From Hanleya hanleyi (lineage: Eukaryota; Mollusca; Polyplacophora; Lepidopleurida; Hanleyidae): a DNA stretch of 64,000 bases. Positions 38,201 to 53,200 of the stretch are shown here, one piece after another. The stretch is from contig JAVTVY010057082.1 of the NCBI GenBank assembly GCA_036873755.1, positions 186,001-250,000 of the forward strand, written 5' to 3'. The number at the start of each line of letters is the position of its first letter. Position 1 is the stretch's first letter. A program made the position numbers and the translations under genes. The notes under the pieces are model-generated. The model made no database searches. It was not told the origin of the DNA and was given only the letters and a program-made list of their open reading frames with translations.

Positions 38201-41200
38201 AACAAAGCCATTCAACTATACATAAAAAAATCTGAGCAAGACTGTGCTGACTTCAAGTATGTCTTATCAGCTATGGTACGGATGTATACCTGCTTCATCT
38301 GATTGGTCAAGAAGTCCTGACAAGAGTTGGAGGTTTTATAGTCTTTGGAATAGGTTATACAGCCATCTAATCTTCAACCAAAGAGAATGTATAGTGAAAT
38401 CAGCGGTAAGCGACCATGCTTGGGAGCAGATTATAGTGTCAGTTGGGACATGTTATGGTTCTGGTTTATCATGGCTGAAAATACTTCAAATGTAAGTATT
38501 GTGACCATGGGAAATGCTGGTATTTAGAGGTTGTTCGGGTTACCCCGGTGTTGATATTCACAGGTTTCTAATTTTTTACCACGCTCAGTTTCTGACGAAA
38601 AAAAATCCCAAACCTCCCTGATTATCTCACCTGTCGCCCCTCAGGGCCTAAGTTACTGTAATTCAATTGAAAGTTTCCAAGTCGTTGTCTGGACTCCAGG
38701 TCAAACTTTGTGATGAGGGCGTGGAAGTTCTCCTCCAGTTTTCCCAGGTCAGCCTCGGATTGCTGCTTCTCCCGATAAAACTCATCTCTCTCCTCGATAC
38801 ATGACTGAAATATAGGACATGATAGACTTTATACTGTCAGAACATATGATCCAAGTATGAATACACATAATGCAAGTATGAATGAATATTTATAGTCTGG
38901 CAAAGTCTGACACTTACCTACCTGCTATTGAAGTATTCCATATACAGTCCAATAGATTACAGAATTCAGTAACATTACCAAATTCAGTAACGAAATGCCC
39001 ATTACTGATAACAATAGCAATGTTCTAACCTTGTTGATGTATTTTGTCATTGATGTTTAATTATTTCCTGATTGTTTATTTTCATGATTTTTTTTATTCT
39101 AAAGCGGTTTTCCATGAATGGAATATGCAACGCTTACGTAATATTTTTGGTGATGAATTATCTATCTTAGCTTTCACACAATTAGACGTGTAGTTATGTA
39201 CATACTAACCTGTTTATTATTACTCAGATTTTTCATGGAAGCTGGCTAATAAACCTAATTTTAAAAAATTCGAAAAAGTCTCGAAAACCTTTGTTTGAGA
39301 TTGAAACAGTGGTCCAAAATGCTTCATGATAAATACCAACTAAGGGAGATAACTCCTATAATCAATTGAAGAGATTGTTACAGTTTTTAGTAACTCCCAG
39401 AATCAGTTTTAGATCTGTCTTACTGTTTTAGTAGTAGTTATGGTTTGTTATTGATAACAGTAACGTTTTGTGAAACGTGTTTTGTTATTGATTCTAGTAT
39501 CATTATAAGAAACAATAACAGTACTCAATTTCGTACTTTACTGACGTGAGTGTGATGATTGGCCAAGATCTTTCTCTATAAGGGCAATGACCTCATGAAC
39601 TAGGATAACTTTTGCCCACAGAACTCATTAAACCTGCAAAGTGGGAAGCTGATGAAAAAAACCTTCTGAGCGGAGATAACATAAAAACATCACAAATAAA
39701 TTGATATTTTTACCAAATATTAGCTTAGAGCCTTATATGTGTTTGAATAAGCCAGTTAATGTGTCCAGAAATGTCTTAATGGAAGGATTCTTATGGCATC
39801 AGATTGTATACCTCCTACTGACAGGTATACCCTCTGATTGCACCGATGTGGTTAAACCATGGCGTGCATCTTTTGTGAGCATGGCTCTTGGCCAATCAGC
39901 ATCGTCTGTTTCTAAATGGAGCAAGGTGGGCTAGGATGTCACAGCTAAAGAAGATGCTGTACTCTGTGCTCGTCAAATATTTTACCACCTAATTTGTTCA
40001 TTCTTCTGTAAACTATACAGGAAAATTTCTCCCTCTCTCTCATATGCAGATACACACTTCCTGGGTCAATCAAAGTCAATAAAGACTGAATGTGCATGTA
40101 CACCGCATATTTTGACCCAGTACAGTCAGAGAGTGTTACACTGACAGTTTATGAGGTTACAAACTCTAACATTGGGAGACTGGCATGGAAGTAGGAACAT
40201 GATGAACATTCTACTGACAGGTTGTTGAAAGTTTGTCAGATATGGTTGAATGTATTTCGGCAGTCTGAATACATGGTTGTTGTGCAGGGTGGTAATGTCA
40301 TACCTGTAGATTTTGTTCCGTGTCAGACTTGTCAGCGATCAACTGACAGACCGTATCTCTCTCCCTGATCAACTCCTGTCTGGCCGCCTGCATCTGACCA
40401 CGTAAATCTGCCACCTCCTCTGTCAGAGATTCAACAGACCCATGAGCTTGCTACAGAGAAGGTCAATAAATATATGTTATGCAAGATGAATGATAAATAC
40501 AAGCTATGTAGGATATTATCCTCTTATTATTAGGACGAGCTTTCATTGAACCCACCCACTGCCCTCAGGGGCATGTCCCCACCCCATGGGATCTGAACCG
40601 ACCCTCATACACCACGGATGAAGAAGTGAAACCCACATGAGCCGACCCTCATACGCCACAGTGAACCTACATGAGCCGAACCTCATATGCCACAGTGAAA
40701 CCCACGTGTCTCTTGCCTCCCTGGCCGGATTCTTTAATAGTATAGGGAGATCGCGTGCCCTTTCTATACTACTCATCGCACACTACTCATCGCACATGCG
40801 CAGTCGACCGATTCTACTGTAGGGTGCAAGCCCGGCCCATGGAATCTGAGGTAGTGAAAACCCTAGGTCTCTCACCCCACCCTATCCCGCGCCACTCCTA
40901 TGCGACCCGCTGTGCAGTGAGTAAAGAGGAGTAGGACAGTAAAGCGGAGTAGGAGGAGTAGGACACGCCACGGATTATACAAGGTAGATAAGGGACATCC
41001 AGAAACTCCAATACAATATGGAACTTCTTCGGAAATAACTTGATTGATATGATAAGGTTGGTTGTCTGTCAATTCATCCCTTTGTGTCAATACTGGGTAT
41101 GTTGATGCAAAAGTATGACATTACGGTAATCCCTCTAATAATTCAATCACAGGAAGTGAAATTTCCACCCATAAAATGACGGGGTGATCAAATTTATTGG

Positions 41201-44200
41201 TATGGGAAGTTGACAAAATGCTTGAAAGTCATGTATATAATCGATCATTTGAAAGATTTTAGAGGGTTGGTTGGTTGCTTGTTTGAAGTTTAACGTCACA
41301 CCTGACCTTATTGGTCACACGGCGACGATGATCCAAACAAACATATATCCTAGCAAAACCCTAACCCTAACAAAAACCTACCCAAAACTACAAAAAATTT
41401 TGAATTTTGAATTTTGAAAAGTAGGCTCTACAGACACTGCAGCTGGTGATCACAATGGATGGTCAGAGAGCCTAATTTGTTTGGCACTTTAATCTACCTC
41501 CTGTGCCAGACAAACATGGTATGGTGAACCATGCTGCCCTAAGCTGGAGGGCGATTTTAGAGGGTGATCAAATTTATTAGAACCACTAATTGAAATCAAC
41601 CAAAATCGGGGGTGATTGAGTTTTGATAGAGGGATTGAATTATTAGAGGGATTACCATATGGCATAACAACACTGGCAGGATTTTACAATACGAAAATCA
41701 GCAATCCTAGAAAATGTGCCATGATACAATAGAAAGGGTCCAATTCAAAAAGACCCCAATGAGGATAGATTGCTTACAGACAGTTCTGTCTTTATTTTCT
41801 CCCTCTCCTTTTCCAAATCCCTCAGTCTTATCTCAGCCATGGCGGGAGTGGTTGAGGACTTTCGGATGAATGGCTCCACATTTGTCTCCCCTGACTGGGT
41901 GTTCCCCTGGCGATTTTCAGACTGCGATTGTCTTAAATTTTCCTCTAGTTTAATATTTCTGTCTCTTTCTTGACTGAGTTCAACTTGCAGTCGCTTCACC
42001 TGAAATAGAATTGGAAGAACTTTAAACATCAATCTTCCATTGAGTGTATCTGTTGATTTTCATTTAGCTATAGAAACATCTAACTCATTAACTAACGAAA
42101 GATTAACTCTGGAATCAATGTGAAACTTTAGTTAGAATTAAGTCAATCAGATATATCATTCATGAATATTTAAATGAGCGAGTGAATAGGATTTAACGTC
42201 GCTTTCAACATTATTTCAGTCATATCATGATGAACCAACTAAGCACCACTCAGCCAAGTTGCGTTAGGCACATGCTGTTGATACATCATGACACTTAAAT
42301 GTTCAAGATCAGATTTCTCTAGTTTCTGACATGATTCAATGTTAGATTTATATCAGACAGACCCACGTTGATACCATTTTACAATGTCATCACCATATAG
42401 ACAAATGTCAATAACATGTCAGGATACCAATACATGAACCATCGATCATCAATACCGCAACTATGTCACATGCCTGTAACATTTTGTAAATGCAAGCCAA
42501 CTACAACTTTATATATGATCCCCACAGCCAATGTCAAGTGGCTGATGAAATTAGAGCCAATACCAGTCTAGGGCTTTGATGAAATTAGAGCCAATACCAG
42601 TCTAGGGCTTTGATGAAATTAGAGCCAATACCAGTCTAGGGCTTTGATGAAATTAGAGCCAATACCAGTCTAGGGCTTTGATGAAATTAGAGCCAATACC
42701 AGTCTAGGGCTTTGATGAAATTAGAGCCAATACCAGCCTAGGGCTTTGATGAAATTAGAACCAATACCAGCCTAGGGCTTTGATAAAATTAGAACCAATA
42801 CCAGCCTAGGGTTTTGATGAAATTAGAACCAATACCAGCCTAGGGCTTTGAGGAAATTAGAACCAATACCAGCCTAGGGCTTTGAGGAAATTAGAACCAA
42901 TACCAGTCTAGGGCTTGCTTTTCCACAGGAATCCCATTCCCGTCAGCACTAGCGCAAAGTAATTCACAGGAATCCAACAGTTTCCCGTAAACTATGGCAA
43001 TCTGTATAGAAATGATAGGTTTGGATTCCCGTTGAGATGGATTCCGAGGATCTATTTGGAGTCCTGTAAATTTGACAAGAAGCAAGGTCTGCACACCCTC
43101 CCACCATCCAATAATTAACCAGCCACCACATTATATAAATTGGTTACCTCATCAACAGTGTCTTCCAACTGACCAGGCATGAAGAGGGTTAAAATGGGAT
43201 ATCATTAAAGGATTGCACAGTATGTGATACAGCTATACTTTTAACTCATCATGCAGATATTGGAAGGGTTAAAATGAAGCACTGTTAGGTGTTATATGAG
43301 ACAAATTCTATGTATGATACTTCCTAGCTATCATCACATGATGAAGAAATTCCTTGTGAAACCTGTGTAAACTGACCCTGCTTGGAACCAGATTATAGTG
43401 TCAGTTTTGACAGGGTTCTGATTTATCAAGTTTTAAAATGCCTTAAATTTAAGTATTGGGACCCAGGATAATGTCAGTAGTTAGGGGTTGGTTGATTTAT
43501 CCTGGTGTCAGTATTCACAGGTTTCGATGTACCAATTAAAAAAACTTTTTCTTGTGCATCCAGAGGGATCTGAGCATTAATTATCTGATACTGTGTTACT
43601 TAATAAATCTGTACTGAAAGAATACTAAGTATAAGCTTGAATGCCTAGTGAATTCAGCTTTGATTAATATAGATACTGTTACATAAATCTTTACAGAAAT
43701 GCCACCTATCATCCTTGCATTCTCACTGAATTCAGTTCGGATTATTGGAAACACATTTCATTAATTTTCACTGAAGGAATGTCAGGCATCAGCATGAACT
43801 CACCATACATTCAACTTGGAGTAATAGAGATGTTTGCTGCCAAATGACACTGCTGATTTTAAATATCACAGCAAACTAATGATATGTATGAAAATACAAT
43901 ATGCATGATACTCACCGTGGCTTGGTTCTTGCGCAGTTCTTGTGTGACCGAGTCTAGTGTGTCTTTAATACCCTGGAAATGTGTCAACTGTTCCTGACCA
44001 GACTGACTCAATGTATCCAGCATTTTCTGTTTGTGTTCCAGCTGATGCTGAAGATTTTCAATCTGAAAGTTTCAAGGACAGCTTAAATATCTTCTGTATG
44101 AATGTCTGTTTGCTCTAACTCATAATGCATTTCTGACTTAGCCTGGATCGGAGGCATAAAAAAATGAAGAAGCGTTCAATTGAACAAAACAGACACTTGA

Positions 44201-47200
44201 AAAGGCAATCAGAAAGTGCAGTAAACTTAGTTAGAAGAGCTGTAATGTCTTTGAATATTAGTATAATGAAGTTAACAATCATTTTAGGATACAAAATAGT
44301 GAAAGATGACGTTTTGGTTAAGTGATAAAGGCGCCATTACTGTGGCGTAGCTGTAATTTTGTATAAAACTACAGTGAAACCTGTGTAAACCAACCATGCT
44401 GGAGACCAGATTATAGTGTCAGTTTTGACAAGGTCTGGTTTGAGACCCGATTATAGTGTCTGTTTTGAAAGGGTTCTGATTCATCAAGGTTCAAAAAGCC
44501 TTAAATTTAAGTACAATGGGACTCAAAATAATTAGGGGCTGGTCGGTTTACTCAGGTGTCGATATTCACAGGTTTCAATATACCAATTAAAAAAGAACTT
44601 TTTCTTGAAAATCCAATAAAAAGTCTACTGTAAAGGCCTTTTTGATGGGTACATAGGATTACCACTAATTAGAGTCTTTGTCTAAGTTAAGCCTTAACAG
44701 CAATGGATCTGCCTTGGGAGAAAGCTTGAGGGCCATACCCAGCTGTGTGTGAGAGTGATTGTCATTTGCATACCCCAATTCTTGATCTTCGTATAAGACC
44801 AACATGAAATAATCGGCACAGATTCTAGAACATAGTAGGGGAAGTATCCACTAAGTTCAAATTATACTTTATAATCTGAAATAATTAATATATATATGGA
44901 GATAAATATAGTGAATGGGCTTTGAGATAAGGTTCAGAATCCTGGGGTGAGAGTGACTGGCATTTAAAATGTAAATTGTATGAGGCAGGTGTGGGTGACC
45001 CTGATGATATACCAGGCAGGGTGAAGGATTTGGCTTATGATTTGGTGTATTAAAGACTCATGAAACATAATTGAGAAGGATGTGTTGCGAGTTGTATTGT
45101 CAGACTTTTGTCCAGGATATTATCTTTTCACTGTGAGGCCTTGCCAAGATTTATACCATCAGAAAGTCAGATCACAAACATTTAACTTGAAAAAATGTTG
45201 ACACCATCCAGCCGGCCAACCAGACAGCCAGCCAGAAGTCAATCTATAGGACAGATACTGTCACAAGGGTTTGGTGGAAGACCTTCCATTGAAAAAGTAA
45301 TATTCTGGACAAAAGACTGACAATACAAGTCGCAACAAATCCTTCATCAATTATATTTTGTGTGTCTTATACCAAATCATTGTCAGATATTGCTTCACAA
45401 TCCGTCCAAAGATTTATCAGTTAATGTTCCAGCCTGCTAAAATTAATATCCCACTACTAGTCCCTTAAAGAGGTAGTAACGTGACTTTAATTGTTTGGGT
45501 GAACTGAACAACATGATCACCTGCAACATTTGCCAAAGGGTTTTGAGGTCGAGAAGTTTTGTATTTCGTATAAGGATCGATATTGTGAGATTCTTTAATT
45601 CGGTCTAGTGGAGGAGATGAAAATGAAAAACGATTTCGAATAATGCAACCAGGTTTCAATAACATCCCGCTAGAAGCCATCACAGTCCGATAAAAGTTGT
45701 AAGATAGTGTATGACATCACAAAGCATCACATTGAGAATGCGTTCTGCGATGTCATCTCAGGCACTGAAGGCAAGAGCAGGTGCTGTCTTCTTTTTCAGA
45801 GAATGTCAGAAGTGTGATTCCAGTGTCCGTGATATCAGAAAGTAAGCCAACAGAAAATCTTTCACCATACTAGTTGATATCATCTACTAAATAACTTTTA
45901 TCAAAATCTGTTACTTGCTGAATATTTTTTAAATGATGCTACTACCCCTTGAACACAAGTCTTACATGTGCCTCCAAGTCGCTCCGCTGTTCAGACTCTA
46001 GGATGAGATTCTGTCTGGTCTCTTGTAACTCGTCCTCTACACCATTGTACTGGGCTGTTAACTTCAACAACTCATTCTCCTTCTCTTGTAGTTCAAACTC
46101 CATAGCAGCTTTCTGTCAACAGTAATTACGGTATGAAAATCAACATACATAGGCACACATATGAGTGAAGTGAGTTCAAAAGTTTCATTCTTAAGTTAAG
46201 CAGAAACAAAATTAACTAAAACTCTGCTTCCTTACATTAGACGAGCTGGAACGAATTGGTCAACGCCTCCCTGTTTATAACACATGATGTGATGTAGCTG
46301 CACAGTAAAATGTGTCGTGTTCGCGGAGATTCAAAAGAAAAATCGAGTGTTGCATCAACGGAGACGAGCTGATGCTGGAATTTGAATACTCAGCCTATGA
46401 AAACGTACCTAATTAGTCACACCCATAATCCCCACATGGCGCCTTTGCATTTCGACTTACATGTGTAGGGACTGTGCAAGAGTCTAGTGGTGTAGGCTGT
46501 TTGATGAGTCCCAGTGTCTCGCTAGTCTAATCTAATGATACACACTTTAGTTTATTTGTTTCTGGTTTTAGAAATAATCCTAGAACCCATTCTGTCCTAC
46601 ATATTCAATAAGGATGCCAATTTCAGAATCCTTAAACTAAATTTGATCTAAGTCTCAAAATATCATTCTGGTTATCCTGTACAAACCTTTTTCTCAGAGC
46701 CCTCAATACTCTGCGCCCTGACAAACGTCACTTCTCGATTGGTAGCTTCCAATTGTTCCTCCATATGGCCCTTCTCCTCACACACACCGTTATATTTCTG
46801 CTGCCAAATCTTCACCTCTGCTTGGAGATTGAGCACCTTTGATAAATACAGAAAAAAAAAAAAAAATAGTAAAAATACAATTACCGGTATACTGAAAGAC
46901 AAATATACAATAATTGGAATGTTTTGCTCAGCATAAAATTTGCAGTATCTTACAAATTACAATGCATCATGAATAAGAGGTGTGCCTACTTGTGACAGAG
47001 CAGTCCTAATGCTGCCATTCTATAGTACTGTTCCACTGACGTATCATGACGGAGGCAGATATGAAACTGCACTCAGCCCCATTATACTGACTCCGAGCGA
47101 ACCAATCCTTGTTCTATCCACGTAATGCTGAGCATACAAGCAACAAGTTCCATATTTCAAGTCATTGGTATGACCCGGTTGGGGATTGGACCCAGTACCT

Positions 47201-50200
47201 ATCACTTATGAGGCCGACACTCGAACCATTAGGTCAGTGTAACATGGTCCCATAACTGGACAAATTCATCATATAACAATGAAATTAAACTTTTAAATAT
47301 GGATATCTATTCTCCATCTACCATTACCAAGCTGGCAGAATATTATTCACTGCTTTTGTGATATATTTTTATTCCCTATTCCAATCATATACAAATTCAA
47401 TGTCGAAATGACAATTTCAAATTTAGTTTAGCCCAGCCACGAAGCAATTTGCAAATAATTTTTGAGAGAAAGAAAAATTTAGCCATCAGCGGGAAGGAGA
47501 CCACTGACAATAACTGTAAATGCAATGTGACCTGAATGACTATCTAGCCATCCTAGAAGTGCCTCAGAATTTAACTTGTGTCAATAAAAGTGGAAGGCGA
47601 ACAGTTCAACAGTGAACATACTGTGTGATGAAATGTCCAAATCTTTTCTTGAGAAAACTGCATCTAGTGTGAAAAACAGACAGTTTTCTCCTACATGTAT
47701 TAATTTTGCTAAACACAATTTGGAATCTTTAATTCAAATTCCCAGAAACTTTATTTCAAAGAAGAACCCTATGTATACATACTATTTAAACCATGAATGC
47801 AAGTCTACATGCTACACAAAAAACTAAAATGTTAGGAAAAGGTAGGATGGGTGGTTGGAGTGAGGGAGCTATTATAATCCCGAAAAGCCTTGTGATCACG
47901 TCATGAGCAAATAACTGTCAGACTGCATCGTAGTTGGCATTGAAATGACGTTGATTATCGCAGTTTTGTAACTGTGGACATGCCTCAGTATATGTTGTAT
48001 ATATGGTTCAATACAGCAGGGTAAAAGTATCAAATCCACGTACCATATATATCGGCCTGGCTGCTGTAAGATTAGGAGCACAGCGGGGAGATGGGGCGAC
48101 TGGTTATTACCAATATTAAAACGGGACGGAAGTCAGCATGTGGTCTTAAAAATTCCATGTGGTTGTATGATAATAACATGACAATATGTGTGTTCACACA
48201 AGTTTGCAGCTAATGTTCAATAACATGGAGTAGATGGCAGCGTCATAAAAATCAATACTCACTAGGTGACAGCTGTACCTATATTTATAAGCTGTCTGTG
48301 GATACATGGAGACAGACAGTTGGACTGACAGTTTGGGTTGCAGGTTCATGAGGACAGGGACGACTATATGTCCAATATGACCCCCAGTGACAATTATTGA
48401 TTATTGATTACCTACATGTATTACATACCCAAAGAGCAGATGTACATGTATGTTCCTCCGCATAGTTCAGCCTGTTGATTCACCATATTAAAGAATTAGA
48501 ATTATATCCCTAACAATTTATCGTTATTCATTGACCAATTAACCATGTGATTAATTAATAAATTACTCCCCCCCCCCCCCACACACCCAATCCAATGTCC
48601 TCCTGACCAGCAATGAAGTATCTGAAGCGATTTGAAAATAAAGATCATACAGTGTGGGGTTAACTACATCCTAATGTCTCTCCGGTTTAATTAGTCATCT
48701 ACTGCGTCATCACTAAATGTGAATTGTGCAAAGCACTAAGAACCCCTCTGGCTAACTTTAGGTGTATTTAAATAGGGCAAGTAATTGGTGGCAATAAGCA
48801 ACAGGTGATAAAGATTTTCACTGGGCTTCACACAGATGGACATGCATGACGACAATACCACAAAGCTAATTTTAAAGACATCTGTCTGGTATAAATTCAG
48901 TAAGCCTTGGCCTTTTGGAGCTATGGTAGTAAAACCTATGCTTATTGCATCAGTGTTAACTTCATCTGAGCAGGTCGGGGAAATGTGCCTCTCCAATTTT
49001 GGAGGTAAAAAAGGTCGTTTTTCTTGAATAACTCAGAAAATATGAACAAAATAGCAGGTCGGGGAAATGTGCCTCTCCAATTTTGGAGGTAAAAAAGGTC
49101 GTTTTTCTTGAATAACTCAGAAAATATGAACAAAATAACGACCTTTTTTACCTCCAAACTTGGAGAGGCACATTTCCCCGACCTGCTGAGAGCCATTGTG
49201 TATTTGACAGATTGTAACGGTGTTTATTTCTATCCATCAATCATTTTGCTTAGTCTAAGACAGCAATGACAAAAGCCATCCAGCATGTATTTTATAAAGT
49301 ATGTTCATATCCATACCACCCGTTTCTTTGATGATTGTTTTGAAACATTGACACCGAGTGGTTTCTGCCTTGGCCTGAGCCAAACCATTGATAGGTGGAA
49401 ATAAACACTGTTAAAATGTGTAAAGTAGACAAGGACTGAAAGTCCAAGCTGAAGCAATAAGTATAATAATAAGCACTTGATTACAAATGGAACAACATTG
49501 ACCTTGAGACCCAGAATGAGTCAGTCTGAAAAAATTTCATTGCACTTATTTTCCGTGACCACATGCATGTGTCAGCCAAGTTTATGGTTCCTTGACATCG
49601 TGACTCGTCATTCTTAAGATATGGTGATAATGAAAAAAAACCAGACAAACAGATGTATGTGCAGGATGACAACACCCCAAAACCAATTTCTGTGGTAGCC
49701 CATAACCAGATGTGTGTCTGGTATAAGTTCAGTGAGTCTTGGCTTTATGATTCTTGAAATATGGTGGCAATTGGTGACAAACTAGCATAATGGGTCAATC
49801 TCACTGATCCTTACAATAGGCTTCTGCTCTGTGACCATATGCATTTGTGATGTAAATTTGGTATTCCAAGGCATAGTCATTCTTGAAATATGGTGTGAAA
49901 GAGAAAAGGACACTGATTATATACAGATGGATGGAGAGATGTACATCATGCTGAAAATGCCCCAGGTCAATTTCACATAACTTTATCATTCTCTCTGTAT
50001 AATACTCAGTAATACTTGTTAGATGTACTGAGGCTTGATTGCATAGGGTGACGTCATAAAGTATTAATGTTATTATGGACAAAGGTAAATGAGGCTGTAT
50101 AAGGTCATGAAAGGTGGAAAGTTGTGATACCGAAATAGATGACAGCTAGATCTATAAACTGAGGCATCAGTTAACATGCATCCCTATCCTACTTATCGGA

Positions 50201-53200
50201 TCATTCTCATATTGTTCCGTTAAAAAAGACGAAGACCCTATCTCTTCTAATTTTTCGAACAGCACCTTTAGACTTAGAAGCAGAAAAAACATCTTTACGA
50301 GGCTAAATACTATGACATCGATATGATATTGATCCCAACAACTGAATGAGGGAGTGAATATGATTAAACGTCTCTTTCAACACTATTTCAGTCATATCAT
50401 GACGTTTGGTTCCTATTCCTTTTCACACCCGGATACCACACGGGTAGCGTCCTATTCCTCCTAACACCCGGTATCCCACGGGTGGGGTCCTATTCCTTTT
50501 CACACCCGGGTACCCCACGGCTGCCACAGTTAGTCGCCTCTTACGGCAAGCTCTCTGAGGGGCTGAGGCTGATCTGGAGTGTGCTCAACAACACCCCATT
50601 TCAAGCCCCATTTACTCTTTTGTATAGACATTCACACACCTGATTATGTAACTGTTCCGTCTGCCTCCTGTTGGCTATTTCAACCTCCTCGCGCTTGTTG
50701 CTTGACTGCTCCAAGTCGTGAACAAGCTCATCGAGAGACTTCTCTCGGGCAAGGAGTTGTGATTTGAGGGTTTGTAGCTCCCCCTGTTGGAGGCGGGTCG
50801 TACGGTTCAATTGGCTTAATTGAATCTCCATGGATTGTTTCTCTGAGCTCAATGACTCTAGTTGGGCTGTGGAAAGTTGAACAGAGAAATATAACAGTAA
50901 GTGATTTATCTAGCTTTGGATGCCCTCATACTTATCAAGAGATTTCTATAGGCATGGATGGTCCCAAATCTTCATCAAATGATAGTTTTGTGCATGGATG
51001 GCCCCATCCCAATATAGGCATGGGTGACGCGACCTTAATCAAGGAATTTCTATATTCAAAGATGGTACAAGTGAGGGAGTGAATAGGGTTTAATGTCGCT
51101 TTCAACACTCTTCCAGCCATATCACGACGGGAAGGAAAGAGAGGGGAGGGGAGGGCGGGGGTACCAACTTGTAACAGAGCAGAACAAAGAAGGTACAAAG
51201 TCTCCATCGAGAGATTCATAGAAGTATGGATGACCCCAAATCTCCATCAAGCGATGCATATGGGCATGAATGACAACATCTCCATCAAGGGATTTATATA
51301 GGCATGGACGACTCCAAATTCCCATCAAGCTATTTGTTAGGGCATGGATGACCCCATCCCCATCAACCAATTTATATAGGCAGGGATGGTCATCAAGCTA
51401 TTTGACTGGGGTTGGGTGGTGCCAAATCCCCGTCAACAGATTTACCCAGCACAGGCGTGATGTAATTTTTTCCATGGTAATCCATTTTGGTAGGTTACCA
51501 TAACTGTTATCACGGTAACCTGTATATGTTATGCACATTCAGAGACCTGCTTAAACAACGATTTTAGATAACTCATTTGGGTCCCCTCCAATAACTTTAT
51601 GTAACCTCAAGGCAACCCAGTTCAGTCATTCGCCCTAACATAACATACCTGCAGCGTCATGGATCAAATCATTCTCAAATCATCAGGATTGGGACTGATA
51701 AAACAACATCCACATAACTACAAGTAGTAAGTAAAACAATCCCAATTAACATGATAAAGAAAAGTTTTGTATACCTTTGTAGTTTTCCACGTCTTCTGGC
51801 GAGTCCATGGTATCCGTGATAACTGTCAGGTTTTTACGCAGTACTGCATTCTCTGCCCGTAGAGCAGCCATGAGATCCTCTAAAGTCTTCAGTTTGGCCA
51901 AGGCCTCATGACGTTCCTTGACAAGCTCTCCAACCTGTCTGTAGAACACAATAATACATGTACTTCTCTCATAATATATGAGGTTCCACCGGTCTTGAAA
52001 AATACTTTTCCAGGGCTTTCAAGAACCCGAATCAACTTTTTGCATGACTTTTCAACATCTTTCAAGCATTTTTTTTTGTTATCTCAAATGGCATACAGAT
52101 ACAGTTACTTTGTTTTTGCTTCAAGGCTAAAATTCAAGGACTTCCAGAACTGTAAGACAAAAATCTGGAAAATACTTTCCAGGCCTGGAAATTGGTACAT
52201 GTATTATAAAGTTCAAGGATTTTCCAGCTTTTCAAGCACTCATGAGAACTTGAAGGGATAATACTATGTACCAGGACAGCAAATTCCTCTCATTATCTTC
52301 CATAATCAATACTCAGAGCTGCTATCCATTTGAAACTTTGTTACATATACTATGCAAAAAGACATGAGAGTCATTCACTTAAAAAACACACTGAAAAACA
52401 CTCACCTCCTACTGAAAAATTCAATTTTTATGGTTTTGAATAAAAGCAGAAATTTTTGAAATCAGTGACATATCCGTCATTTTGATAGGGGGATTGACTA
52501 ATTAGATGGATTACGGTATCTCACCTGCCACTGAACTAGTTAACATACTAAATCCACCATACTTCTCCTTCATTATAATGCTAAAGTTTGAGAACAGGCT
52601 GTTTTCTAGACTATGGTTGGTTGGTTGTTTGAAGTTTAACGTTGCACCTAACCTTATTGGTCACACGGCGACGATGACCCAAACAAACATAACCTAGCAA
52701 AACCCTAACCCTAACAAAAACCTAAGCAAAACTACCCAAAAATTTGAATTTCAAATTTTGAAAATTAGGCTCTACAGACACTGGTGATCACAATGGATCG
52801 TCAGAGAGCCTAATTTGTTTGGCACCTTAATCTACCTCCTGTGCCAGACAAACATGGTATGGTAAACCATGCTGCCCTAAGCTGGAGGGCGTCTAGACTG
52901 TGACTTTTCATCAGTCTCATTGTAGATAGTCCAGATGTCCCAGCAGAAGTTTGGAATATCATTATCCCATAAATTCTGAATACATCACGGCAAAACTGCA
53001 CTCAACGTAATCTTACCTAATGATCACCCACACATTTCGTGGTGGGAAATGTCACTTCCTGTGATTGAATTATTAGAGGGATTACCATAGTATGACAGTC
53101 CATCGGCTGTACTTACTGTTTATAGGTACTCTCCAAGGTGTTCCTCTCATTCAGAATGTCTTCAGCTTCTTCTTCAACCTGTCTCACTTTCTCTTCATAC

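Noticed and set aside
41745..41770. Plus-strand frame 41770-41973 opposite exon 12
   Set aside because: Antisense shadow of a verified exon with matching splice sites on the minus strand.
47160..47255. Functional tRNA gene
   Set aside because: A- and B-box-like blocks are present, but stems do not pair properly and an unrelated SINE body follows.
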